A program made the position numbers and the translations under genes. DNA of 64,000 bases from Lentilactobacillus sp. SPB1-3 (lineage in GTDB: Bacteria; Bacillota; Bacilli; Lactobacillales; Lactobacillaceae), in the NCBI RefSeq assembly GCF_026913205.2, contig NZ_CP168151.1:248001-312000 (forward strand), given 5' to 3'. Below, in pieces: positions 25,864 through 32,893 of this stretch. The notes beneath the pieces were generated by a model. The model had not been told where the DNA came from, searched no databases, and saw only the letters and a program-made list of their open reading frames with translations. The first letter of the stretch is position 1; each line of letters opens with the position of its first letter.

Positions 25864-26405
25864 TGGCATTAGTTGATGAAGTACTATCAGAAATCAATGA
25901 AGTGATGAAGTTAGTTGATGAATCACAAATTGACGACGTGGAGAAATTAGTTCAAAAAGATAAAAGAATTTTTGTATTGGGATCCGGTAGATCTGGATTA
26001 ATGGCCAAAGGATTCGCCATGAGGTTGATGCATATCGGCTATACTGTATTTGTGATTGGAGAAACAATTACACCATCAGTACAAGCTGGAGATGTCTTGA
26101 TTTCAGTTTCCGGCTCAGGAAAAACCTCAAGTATTGTCGAATTATCCGAGAAGGCTAAAAAGAATGGAGTTGAAGTTATTGGCGTTACCAGTTCTAATAA
26201 CTCTCCATTAGCACAAATTGCTGATCAAGTTTTGATTGTCCCAGGTGCAACTAAAACTGGTGATGGTGTTAAATCTATTCAGCTATTGAGTACATTGTTT
26301 GACCAAAGCGTTCATATTACTTTAGATATTTTGGCATTGAAGCTCAGTCGTAGAGACAATGTATCTAATGAATCTGCCGCTAATACTCATAGCAACATGG
26401 AATAA
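25863..26405 (+). CDS. 6-phospho-3-hexuloisomerase-like SIS protein
   Basis: A 180-residue SIS-domain protein. It has FVLGSGRSGLMAKGFAMRLMH, ISVSGSGKTSSIVE and VIGVTSSNNSPLAQIAD, the features of PHI (HxlB), which interconverts 3-hexulose 6-phosphate and fructose 6-phosphate. A PHI next to an HPS-like gene is the classical ribulose monophosphate pair, here placed behind a kinase and permease. In this setting the pair may run toward pentose phosphate or act on another phosphorylated ketose. Confidence 0.85.
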   Translation: MALVDEVLSEINEVMKLVDESQIDDVEKLVQKDKRIFVLGSGRSGLMAKGFAMRLMHIGYTVFVIGETITPSVQAGDVLISVSGSGKTSSIVELSEKAKKNGVEVIGVTSSNNSPLAQIADQVLIVPGATKTGDGVKSIQLLSTLFDQSVHITLDILALKLSRRDNVSNESAANTHSNME

Positions 26406-26437
26406 TTCCTGATTTTGAGATTGACAATTAAAAATAT

Positions 26438-26482
26438 TAAAAAGATACTACTTTTGATATTATGGAAGTAGTATCTTTTTAA
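26438..26482 (+). terminator. Terminator between the PHI-like gene and the LacI gene
   Basis: AAAAAGATACTAC pairs with GTAGTATCTTTTT around a 15-base loop. The LacI gene follows after 20 bases, so partial read-through or a separate promoter is needed for it. Confidence 0.8.
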
Positions 26483-26503
26483 TAATTAGGACGGTGTAAT
26501 TGT

Positions 26504-27493
26504 ATGGCAACCAAAAAATCAAAATCGGCGAATATTAAAGATGTTGCAGCTCTTGCTAACGTGTCAGTGGCTACAGTATCTCGATATTTAAATGGTAATT
26601 TAAATAGAATGTCAGCAAGTACTGCGGATATAATCAAAGATGCCATTGAGAAACTGAATTACGTTCCGAATTCCACGGCAAGACAGATGAAAACTAAGAC
26701 CAGTAAGATGATTGCGGTTGTTGTGTCTAACATTGATGATTTCTTTTCTACTGAATTATTTAAAGGAATTAGTTCGATGCTTGAAAGTAAAGGTTATATT
26801 GGAGTGCTGTTTGATTCTGACTCTGACCCAGATAGAGAAAAAGCCGTGCTAAAGTCAATTGGCAGTCAAATGTTTGATGGAGTAATAATTCAGCCAATTA
26901 ACAACCCGAGTGATATTCAAAAGGCGCTCGTTCGTACAATACCAATTATCATTGTAGATAGGGAGTTGGATGGTAGCCCGTGGCCACAAGTGGTTACTGA
27001 TAACTATGAGATTTCACAAAGAGCAACAAAATATTTCATGGGACAAGGCTTTAAGCGCGTGATCGTCCTAACTTCTGATGTAAAAAATGCTAGAACCAGA
27101 ATGGAGCGATACCGTGGAATTGAGTCCGCAACTGACTCGGTTGAGTTGATAAATGTTCCAGAAAAATCTTTAAATCATGCCGCAATTAATAAACAACTTG
27201 AAGAAGCTCTACGAGATCATTCGACTAAAACGCTGTTATTCTGCTTGAAGGAGAGATGGATGCTAGAGTTTGTTCCTAATTTAATTTTCAGGGGATTCAT
27301 TGATAACGAACATGTCACGACAACTGGGTTTGCCGATACAGATATTACCCACATGTTGGAACCTAAATTTAAATTAATTTCTCAAAATCCTTTCTTAATG
27401 GGTGCTGATTCTGCTGAAATGATTATTAACGTAATTTCAGGGGATGACGTTCTAGTTGATAATAGAATGGTAGTTCCAGCGAAATTTGAATAG
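26504..27493 (+). CDS. LacI-family transcription regulator
   Basis: A 329-residue regulator. The N-terminal helix-turn-helix is ANIKDVAALANVSVATVSRY, with hinge segment KLNYVPNSTARQM. The effector-binding domain begins at about 62 (KMIAVVVSNIDDFFSTELF). RBS ACGGTG is weak. It ends the sugar operon region and probably represses that operon through the operator at 22038-22051. Unlike many LacI proteins the C-terminal half is short and ends soon after QNPFLMGADSAEMII. Confidence 0.88.
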   Translation: MATKKSKSANIKDVAALANVSVATVSRYLNGNLNRMSASTADIIKDAIEKLNYVPNSTARQMKTKTSKMIAVVVSNIDDFFSTELFKGISSMLESKGYIGVLFDSDSDPDREKAVLKSIGSQMFDGVIIQPINNPSDIQKALVRTIPIIIVDRELDGSPWPQVVTDNYEISQRATKYFMGQGFKRVIVLTSDVKNARTRMERYRGIESATDSVELINVPEKSLNHAAINKQLEEALRDHSTKTLLFCLKERWMLEFVPNLIFRGFIDNEHVTTTGFADTDITHMLEPKFKLISQNPFLMGADSAEMIINVISGDDVLVDNRMVVPAKFE

Positions 27494-27503
27494 TAATATT
27501 AAA

Positions 27504-27549
27504 AAATAGTCTTCTCAAAGCTTTTAGTGCTTTAAGGGGACTATTTTGA
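27504..27549. terminator. Shared terminator between LacI and reductase genes
   Basis: AATAGTC pairs with GACTATT and AAAGC with GCTTT, with T-rich flanks on both strands, between convergent genes. Confidence 0.65.
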
Positions 27550-27558
27550 TTTTAAGTA

Positions 27559-28587
27559 TCACACTTGTTTCGTTCTAACCAACGTATCAACTGCTGCCAA
27601 CACTGCTTCTTCCTTTGAGTACGTGGCTTGCCAATCGAGAAGCCTCTTAGCTTTATCAACACTAACGTTTCTGTTCATTTCCAGCATCAGCTTGCCTTCA
27701 TTGGCTGTTCGGTTGAATCTTGCTAGTGATTTGATTATCCAGTTGGGCATGGTATGCTTAGCAATTTTACCGGCCAAGTCTGGGCGCTGTTGCTTCACAA
27801 GAGTTGCGATTTCAGGCATTGAAATCGAACCTTCAGATGATGCTATGAATCTCTGACCATATGCGTTTTGATTGCCTAATACTGCCACGTGAATTGATGC
27901 TACATCTCTGACATCGACAACATTTAGATTGATGTTGGGAATATAATTTGTCGAACCGTCCATTATATTTTTGATGATACCAAAACTTCCTGAGGTGTGA
28001 TCATTCATGGATGGACCAAGAATTGCTACCGGGTTAATGGTCGTGAATTGCAGGTCTGTATCTTGGCCTTGCATATAATCCCAAGCAGCTTTTTCAGCGA
28101 TTAACTTGGATTTTTCATATAGTGAAAGTCCAGACTGTTTAGGATCAGTCCAATCAGCTTCGGTAGTGATGGAATGTTTATCCAGATTACTAAATCCAAC
28201 GGCACCAAAATTGGCAGTCATGACCACTTGTTTGACATTAGCGGCAATAGCAACTTTAAGGATTTTGAGAATGCCATCAGTTGCTGCTTGACCCATTTCA
28301 TCAGGGTTGTCCGGAATGGTCATGAATACAGGTGAGGCGACGCTGATTACACGATCGATGTCACTCATCGCCTCAGACCAGCCGTCATCAGCTGATAAAT
28401 CTGCTTTGGCAAAACTTAGCTGTGTAATATTTGGAACTTGATTATTTTTTAAGGTGGCAATTACTTCATTGGATTTGGCCAGATCTCTAAGAGTAGCTCG
28501 GACGTTGTACCCTTTAGTTAGTAATTCGGCGATTACGTGGATTCCTAAAAATCCGTTAGCACCAGTAACGAGAATGTTTTCTGTCAT
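27559..28587 (-). CDS. Extended SDR: dihydroflavonol reductase/aldehyde reductase-like
   Basis: A 342-residue NAD(P)-dependent reductase. ATG 28587 is preferred to the TTG at 28602, which forms part of the TTGGAG ribosome binding site. ILVTGANGFLGIHVIAELL is the cofactor loop, RATLRDLAK suggests NADPH, and SLYEKSKLIAEKAAWDY holds the catalytic Tyr-Lys pair. Family members reduce aldehydes, ketones or flavonoid-type carbonyls. The divergent MerR gene is the probable regulator. Confidence 0.82.
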   Translation of the reverse strand: MTENILVTGANGFLGIHVIAELLTKGYNVRATLRDLAKSNEVIATLKNNQVPNITQLSFAKADLSADDGWSEAMSDIDRVISVASPVFMTIPDNPDEMGQAATDGILKILKVAIAANVKQVVMTANFGAVGFSNLDKHSITTEADWTDPKQSGLSLYEKSKLIAEKAAWDYMQGQDTDLQFTTINPVAILGPSMNDHTSGSFGIIKNIMDGSTNYIPNINLNVVDVRDVASIHVAVLGNQNAYGQRFIASSEGSISMPEIATLVKQQRPDLAGKIAKHTMPNWIIKSLARFNRTANEGKLMLEMNRNVSVDKAKRLLDWQATYSKEEAVLAAVDTLVRTKQV

Positions 28588-28638
28588 AATTATTTGCTCC
28601 AATCATGGGTTAAAACTACTTGAGTTTTTGTATTGATG

Positions 28639-28655
28639 AGGTTACTCTAAACCCT
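28639..28655. promoter_or_regulatory. Possible MerR-type dyad in the divergent promoter region
   Basis: AGGTTACTCTAAACCCT is an imperfect dyad between the reductase and MerR genes. It resembles the TAGAGT/ACTCTA-containing sites of this MerR subgroup. Weak evidence. Confidence 0.3.
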
Positions 28656-28703
28656 AGACATAACTCTATGGCAAATAAAAATGAAAAATGTGAGGATAAT
28701 TTT

Positions 28704-29147
28704 TTGACCTACACAATCAAAGAAGTTTCAGAGATAACTGGTTTGTCGATTTATACATTGAGATTTTATGATAAGAAAGGGTTACTTCCCTTTGTTGCTC
28801 GTAACGATTCAGGGTATCGTGAGTTCACCGAAGGGGATTTAAATCTGATTCATACAATCTGCTGTTTGAAAGATACCGGGATGAAAATTGATAAAATTCG
28901 GGAATACATTGATGATGTTATGCAAGGTACCAGTTCAATTAATCATCGAGTTTTCTTACTAAATGAACATAAAAAGGCAGTACTCGATGAGATGGACAGA
29001 ATTCAACAAAATTTAGCTGAGATCGACTATAAATTAAACATGTATGAGTCACCGGATGCTACCAAAAAAGTGAGTGAAGAACTGGCTTATGCGATTAATG
29101 AAAAACAGGTCAATCAATTGGCTAATCCATACCCAGCAAATAAATGA
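28704..29147 (+). CDS. MerR-family transcription regulator
   Basis: A 147-residue regulator. TTG 28704 with GAGGAT seven bases upstream starts the protein right at the conserved TYTIKEVSEITGLSIYTLRF; an ATG at 28668 would add a 12-residue polar extension without a good ribosome site. The winged helix is followed by YDKKGLLPFVARND and a C-terminal coiled-coil helix (about 80-120). No effector cysteines are evident. It is divergent to the reductase, a common arrangement for aldehyde-responsive MerR proteins, and is followed closely by a glycosylase gene. Confidence 0.85.
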   Translation: MTYTIKEVSEITGLSIYTLRFYDKKGLLPFVARNDSGYREFTEGDLNLIHTICCLKDTGMKIDKIREYIDDVMQGTSSINHRVFLLNEHKKAVLDEMDRIQQNLAEIDYKLNMYESPDATKKVSEELAYAINEKQVNQLANPYPANK

Positions 29148-29157
29148 GGTGACTAGT

Positions 29158-29790
29158 GTGGCAACGCAGACAATATTGACGCCCAAGTGGATAGAGTGGG
29201 GCAAACAACAGGCAGCAAAATTTAATAATTTGGAAGGATTTGTCGCTGGTGAAGGTGGTCCTGATCCGAAAATATTGTTACTAGGAGAAGCTCCTGGAGC
29301 AAAAGAAATTGAGCTAGGACACCCGTTTCAGGGCCCTTCAGGCAAAGAACTGGATCGTTGGTTAACCACACTTTCATTAACTCGCGAAGATGTTTATATT
29401 TTCGGAGTTGTTAGTTCACGCCCTTTTAGTATTGGTAAGTCCGGTTTAAAAAGTGATCGGCGACCAAATAATACTGAAGTTAAAGCATTTGCTCCGTTGT
29501 TTGATTATGAGTTATCCCATTTTAAAAATAAGTTATTGGTAACCATGGGTAATGCCAGCCTACAACGATTACTAGGTAAGGATGCTAAGGTCGGTGATTT
29601 GCATGGCCAGTTACTTCATCAACCAGTGCAAAGATACAATGAGTCTACGGGTGAATTTGAGTGGAGTGATTCAAAGTATGATATTTTTCCGCTCTATCAT
29701 CCTTCATATTCTAAAAGATTTAAGTCCATGGCACCGATTGTCGATGAAGATTCTGCCAAATTGAAGAAATTATTGGCTACCTTAAAATAA
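29158..29790 (+). CDS. Uracil-DNA glycosylase superfamily protein
   Basis: A 210-residue protein; GTG 29158 follows TGAGGTG, 10 bases after the MerR stop. The UDG-superfamily motif is ILLLGEAPGAKEIELGHPF with GPSGKELDRWL next, and the second motif is YHPSY near the C-terminus, as in family 4/5-like UDGs. The four iron-sulfur cysteines of family 4 are missing, so it is closer to the non-cluster subgroup. It probably removes uracil or other deaminated bases from DNA. Co-transcription with merR seems accidental in function. Confidence 0.8.
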   Translation: MATQTILTPKWIEWGKQQAAKFNNLEGFVAGEGGPDPKILLLGEAPGAKEIELGHPFQGPSGKELDRWLTTLSLTREDVYIFGVVSSRPFSIGKSGLKSDRRPNNTEVKAFAPLFDYELSHFKNKLLVTMGNASLQRLLGKDAKVGDLHGQLLHQPVQRYNESTGEFEWSDSKYDIFPLYHPSYSKRFKSMAPIVDEDSAKLKKLLATLK

Positions 29791-29998
29791 AAAAGTCTCT
29801 TTTAAGGTTAATTTAAGTTAAGGGATGTATATTAGTGACAATTAAATATGAGTCGAGGCTTCAGTTATTTAAAAGTATTTCTGGCTTCATTTCTCCCAAG
29901 TGTGTTAGCGTAAGTGATATTTTAGCTGGGCCTTGATTTGTATTTAATTTCAAGTAGAAGATTACTTTAATAAACGACTAGTTACTTTGTTTTCATGA

Positions 29999-30027
29999 TT
30001 GTTCATCTCCCCCAGAGTGTATATAAT
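29999..30027 (+). promoter_or_regulatory. Promoter in the 29.8-30.5 kb gene-free region
   Basis: TTGTTC (29999-30004) and a consensus TATAAT (30022-30027) are spaced exactly 17 bases. No protein gene follows at a sensible distance. The spacer contains CTCCCCCAGAGTG. Confidence 0.6.
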
Positions 30028-30033
30028 TTAATG

Positions 30034-30115
30034 AAATATAACTTAGTCGATGTCATTTAGTTAAAGTGACAAACAACAGCGGTGGTAGAATTTATTTCTA
30101 TCATCGCTTTTGTTT
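30034..30115 (+). ncRNA. Candidate small RNA of about 80 bases
   Basis: The predicted transcript from the promoter at 29999-30027 runs to a strong terminator: AGCGGTGGTAGAA pairs with TTCTATCATCGCT (two G-U pairs), followed by TTTTGTTTT. A second hairpin (TGTCATTT with AAAGTGACA, 30052-30072) precedes it. No ribosome site or open frame of note is inside. No known RNA family was recognised. Confidence 0.45.
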
Positions 30116-30154
30116 TGCAAAAAAAGAATTTGAAATTAGCTGATATTTTTAAAC

Positions 30155-30203
30155 TTGTTTTAAGGTACCGTTGGTATGATGCTGATAATCAATAAAAGGA
30201 AGG
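30155..30203 (+). promoter_or_regulatory. Promoter-leader module, copy A
   Basis: TTGTTTTAAGGT (30155-30166), then TATGATG at 30175 with an upstream TGG (extended -10 form), then AAAGGAAGG at 30195-30203. The same three blocks with nearly the same spacing occur at 31981-32030. Confidence 0.5.
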
Positions 30204-30204
30204 G

Positions 30205-30258
30205 GTGAATCGACTCGTTTCAGAGATAAACTCAGGTATAGCTGAATTCAATCAATGA
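30205..30258 (+). CDS. Possible 17-residue leader peptide
   Basis: GTG 30205 opens a frame for MNRLVSEINSGIAEFNQ, ending TGA 30258. The AAAGGA site is very close to the start, so translation is doubtful. No similarity recognised. Confidence 0.2.
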   Translation: MNRLVSEINSGIAEFNQ

Positions 30259-30271
30259 AAGGAAGTTTGAT

Positions 30272-30322
30272 ATGACGATTAAACAAATAATTCCATTGGC
30301 TCGATTTACCACTTGCTTTTAA
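30272..30322 (+). CDS. Possible 16-residue peptide
   Basis: ATG 30272 follows a good AAAGGAAG site at a spacing of six to seven bases and gives MTIKQIIPLARFTTCF. The N-terminal part is weakly amphipathic and the end FTTCF is distinctive. It might be a leader or signalling peptide; nothing is known to me. No transporter or histidine kinase lies nearby. Confidence 0.3.
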   Translation: MTIKQIIPLARFTTCF

Positions 30323-30398
30323 GATTCATAGTATATTGCATGAATTAAGTGTGGTGCAATTCCTCGAAGATTTGAATGCTCATCTCCTCCAATAATAA

Positions 30399-30427
30399 AA
30401 AAGCCGACCAAAATGGCCGGCTTTTTT
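30399..30427 (+). terminator. Terminator before the MarR operon
   Basis: AAGCCGACC pairs with GGCCGGCTT with one internal A/C mismatch around AAAAT, followed by six T. Confidence 0.88.
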
Positions 30428-30463
30428 ATTGAGTTAACTTAAAATTAAAACAGTTGTATTTTT

Positions 30464-30482
30464 AAGTATTAGGTATATACTT
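30464..30482. promoter_or_regulatory. Operator-like palindrome before marR
   Basis: AAGTAT (30464-30469) and ATACTT (30477-30482) are perfect inverted arms seven bases apart, 24 bases before the MarR start. This suits autoregulation by the MarR protein. Confidence 0.5.
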
Positions 30483-30505
30483 ACCTTTCACATGGAGGTA
30501 ATTCA

Positions 30506-30925
30506 ATGGAAAAGCAAATCACTATTTCGTCATTGCTATACCGAATTTCGGTCTTGCAACAGACCATTTTAACTAAGAAGCTTAAACAAATCGGTGTCAG
30601 TCAAGATCAGGCTCGTACACTGAATTTAATTGAAAGTGTGCCACTAATAAAGCAAACAGAGATTGCAAGATATGTTGGTAGAAGTGACGCTAGTACGTCA
30701 AACTTACTTAAAGGTCTAGAAAAGAATCACTTGATTGAACGGAAAGTCAGTGAATTTAGCGATCGCGAAAAGCAGCTCCAATTAACAGAAGATGGGGTCA
30801 AAATGGTTCAAAAAATTCAGGTGGCCTTTGATGAATTAAATCAACTAGTGGATCAGTCTGTAGTTAAACAGGATGAACTTTCTGAGCAATTAACGAAAAT
30901 CGTTGATGGATTAAAAGGAGAATAA
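30506..30925 (+). CDS. MarR-family transcription regulator
   Basis: A 139-residue winged-helix regulator. Central segments are IKQTEIARYVGRSDASTSNL (recognition helix) and GLEKNHLIERKVSEFSDREK (wing with the usual D-R pair). ATG 30506 follows TGGAGG. It heads a three-gene operon with a DUF2316 protein and an SDR. Such regulators usually respond to phenolic or reactive compounds. The palindrome just upstream is the probable binding site. Confidence 0.9.
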   Translation: MEKQITISSLLYRISVLQQTILTKKLKQIGVSQDQARTLNLIESVPLIKQTEIARYVGRSDASTSNLLKGLEKNHLIERKVSEFSDREKQLQLTEDGVKMVQKIQVAFDELNQLVDQSVVKQDELSEQLTKIVDGLKGE

Positions 30926-30928
30926 ACA

Positions 30929-31240
30929 TTGTCACTTACACCAGAAGAAACAATTGCAACTAGAGAAGAACTTTTGGCTAATTTTAAGATAGCCGATGTG
31001 TCAATTGAGCAAATTGCTTTGGACTTAAATACAAGCTCAAGTCATGTCCAACGAGTTTTAGATTTAGATCCTGATCGAATTGAAGAACCTTGGATTTTGC
31101 GCAACTACCTTAATAGCATGATTGAGAAGAATGGTGATAAACCATTACCATATTCAAGATTAAAGGGGTCACCTTTGAAGCATTGGTTCTTAGATCAAAG
31201 ATTTATTAGAGAAAACAAATTAGTTAAGGAGCGGGATTAA
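30929..31240 (+). CDS. DUF2316 family small helix-turn-helix-like protein
   Basis: A 103-residue protein starting at TTG 30929, three bases after marR, with AAAAGGAG upstream. SIEQIALDLNTSSSHVQRVL looks like a helix-turn-helix, and the C-terminal GSPLKHWFLDQRFI is typical of the DUF2316 family, which is common in lactobacilli beside MarR and SDR genes. Function unknown; possibly an accessory DNA-binding protein. Confidence 0.8.
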   Translation: MSLTPEETIATREELLANFKIADVSIEQIALDLNTSSSHVQRVLDLDPDRIEEPWILRNYLNSMIEKNGDKPLPYSRLKGSPLKHWFLDQRFIRENKLVKERD

Positions 31241-31963
31241 ATGGTTAAGACATTAGTTACTGGAGCAAACAGAGGAATCGGGTACCAAATTGCGCTACAA
31301 CTGGCTCTGACAGGAAATGAAGTTATCATCTCAGCTAGGACTGATAACTCATTACTCGATGCACTGGGTTCTTTGGAAAAGGATGGTGCAGATCCTAGTA
31401 AGATTGATGGTGTAGTGATGAATTTGAACGACAGCGTAACGATTGAGCAGGCTGGCCAATACATTACTACGAATCATCCTGATTTACAGCAATTGATCAA
31501 TAATGCAGGAATTGCTGGTGATATGGATAAATTGCCGTTGGACACCACAGTAGAGGAAATGAAAGCCACGATGGACGTCAATGTCTATGGCACTTATCAA
31601 GTAATTCAGGCGATGCTGCCAGTAATTGAGAAAAATAGTGGGAAAATCGCTAATATCACTGGAGGCAATCAGCCAGTTGCTTGGTACAATCCGACGGCAT
31701 ACCGAGTTTCAAAGGTGGCATTAAACGCAGTGATGCAATCAATTGCTATCCAGTTCTTCAATGAAAAACGTTCAGTTGAAATCTTTGGTATTTTTCCGGG
31801 TGGTGTTTCAACAGGTATCAATGGATTCCGCCAAGGTTCATATATGAAATCCGCAGAAGAAGCAGGTAAATTGATTATTGGTATTATGAATGATGGTCAG
31901 AATCACAATGGTGATATTGTGGGTCCCGACAAAACTATCTTGAATAAAATTGATTTTGAATAA
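31241..31963 (+). CDS. Short-chain dehydrogenase/reductase
   Basis: A 240-residue classical SDR: LVTGANRGIGYQIALQLAL (cofactor loop), INNAG, and the catalytic AYRVSKVALNAV. The basic residue pair in ISARTDNSLL hints at NADP(H). It starts one base after the DUF2316 stop. The MarR/DUF2316/SDR set suggests an inducible carbonyl detoxification operon; the substrate is unknown. Confidence 0.87.
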   Translation: MVKTLVTGANRGIGYQIALQLALTGNEVIISARTDNSLLDALGSLEKDGADPSKIDGVVMNLNDSVTIEQAGQYITTNHPDLQQLINNAGIAGDMDKLPLDTTVEEMKATMDVNVYGTYQVIQAMLPVIEKNSGKIANITGGNQPVAWYNPTAYRVSKVALNAVMQSIAIQFFNEKRSVEIFGIFPGGVSTGINGFRQGSYMKSAEEAGKLIIGIMNDGQNHNGDIVGPDKTILNKIDFE

Positions 31964-31980
31964 TTTTTCTGGATTTAACT

Positions 31981-32030
31981 TTGTTTTAAGGTCCACCATT
32001 TATGATGTAGCTATCCTAAAAAAAGGAAGG
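31981..32030 (+). promoter_or_regulatory. Promoter-leader module, copy B
   Basis: TTGTTTTAAGGT (31981-31992), TATGATG from 32001 and AAAGGAAGG (32022-32030) repeat the blocks of copy A with equal spacing between the first two and a one-base difference before the third. Sequence in between is unrelated. Confidence 0.5.
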
Positions 32031-32276
32031 CAACATACCAATCTCTATCGGATTAAAAGTTGAGACACCCCCAAGTGTATTCAGAATAATACTCTCGTTT
32101 CAACTAATTTAAGGATGTTAGATTAATACCTTGTTTTATAGTTAATAACCAGTTTAGGTTGCCAAACCGTTCTTATTCATTCCCCCAATGTAATAAATCA
32201 TGTAAATGGCAATGCAGTAAATAAGGTTATGTAACTGAAAGAACCGCGTAGATATCATTATCTACGCGGTTCTTTT
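32013..32276 (+). ncRNA. Candidate transcript in the 31.96-32.27 kb gene-free region
   Basis: A transcript from module B would run about 260 bases to the terminator at 32239-32276. After the AAAGGAAGG site a 25-codon frame is open, but its first suitable codon is ATA, so coding is unlikely or decayed. The region has two C-rich stretches (CCCCCAAGTGTA at 32069-32080 and TCCCCCAATGTAA at 32181-32193) like those in the region at 29.9-30.4 kb. Confidence 0.3.
32239..32276. terminator. Terminator between the intergenic RNA region and tetR
   Basis: AGAACCGCGTAGAT pairs with ATCTACGCGGTTCT around ATCATT, followed by Ts. The hairpin reaches the stop codon of the convergent TetR gene. Confidence 0.9.
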
Positions 32277-32850
32277 ATTTAATGTGGTTAGCAAATTCAG
32301 TCACATTTTGGCTAATGAACTGTTCTTCACTTAATTCTAGTGACCCAGAAAGTCTAACTGAGATTCTGCCAAAATTCATAAACATAAAATTGGTAGCTTC
32401 AACCTTGACGTTAACGGAAGAGTTAACTTCACCGTTTTCTTGCATTTGGGTTAACACAGTAATTAGGCCATCTCTGTATTTTTGAGGAAGCCGTTTAACT
32501 TGATCACTAATATTATCAGAAATGTCGGCGTTACGTTCCATAAGAATGGTGAATATCGCTCGATGATTAGCTACGAATTCGGCATAGGTTTTAGCAATCC
32601 AAGTTAAGTCAGCGACAATGTCACCAGAAATTTTGAATTGATCTTCTAATTCACCAACTGTTTCCATATATTGAGAAATCAGTGCATCAAGCAAGTGGGC
32701 CTTGTCTTTAAAATGTCGAAAGATGGTGATCTCATTGACACCAGCAGCTTCGGCAATTTTTTTAGTTGTTGTGGATTTGTAACCGTAGTGGGTGATTAGG
32801 TCAGCAAAGGCATCTAAGATTAATGTGTCGGTATCTCTTTTTGTTGTCAT
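32275..32850 (-). CDS. TetR-family transcription regulator
   Basis: A 191-residue regulator. The N-terminal helix-turn-helix is KKIAEAAGVNEITIFRHFKD; the ligand-binding part (50-190) is all-helical with no recognised effector. It lies 43 bases downstream of the YhgE/Pip-like gene on the same strand, with a palindrome between them, so it may both repress itself and control the membrane protein. Confidence 0.9.
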   Translation of the reverse strand: MTTKRDTDTLILDAFADLITHYGYKSTTTKKIAEAAGVNEITIFRHFKDKAHLLDALISQYMETVGELEDQFKISGDIVADLTWIAKTYAEFVANHRAIFTILMERNADISDNISDQVKRLPQKYRDGLITVLTQMQENGEVNSSVNVKVEATNFMFMNFGRISVRLSGSLELSEEQFISQNVTEFANHIK

Positions 32851-32861
32851 AAATGTATCCT

Positions 32862-32880
32862 TAGATAATGTATTTATCTA
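32862..32880. promoter_or_regulatory. Palindromic operator before tetR
   Basis: TAGATAA and TTATCTA are perfect 7-bp arms with a 5-base spacer, 11 bases before the tetR start codon. Typical of a TetR autoregulatory site. Confidence 0.6.
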
Positions 32881-32893
32881 TAACTATACTAGA

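Larger units (their letters stand above)
30187..30427 (+). ncRNA. Candidate short transcript with two tiny reading frames
   Basis: From the module A promoter to a terminator (AAGCCG..CC pairing with GG..CGGCTT, then six T, 30399-30427) lies a transcript of about 240 bases. It could code for two peptides (listed separately). A CTCCTCC stretch at 30383-30390, complementary to ribosome binding sites, precedes the terminator, as seen in regulatory RNAs of Gram-positive bacteria. Confidence 0.4.

Noticed and set aside
29800-29808. Third copy of the TTTTAAGGT promoter module
   Set aside because: Only the nine-base block matches; TATGATG and AAAGGAAGG are not at the expected distances.
32035-32112. 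25-codon frame behind the AAAGGAAGG site in module B
   Set aside because: The only suitably spaced first codon is ATA; without a valid start it is not reported as a gene.
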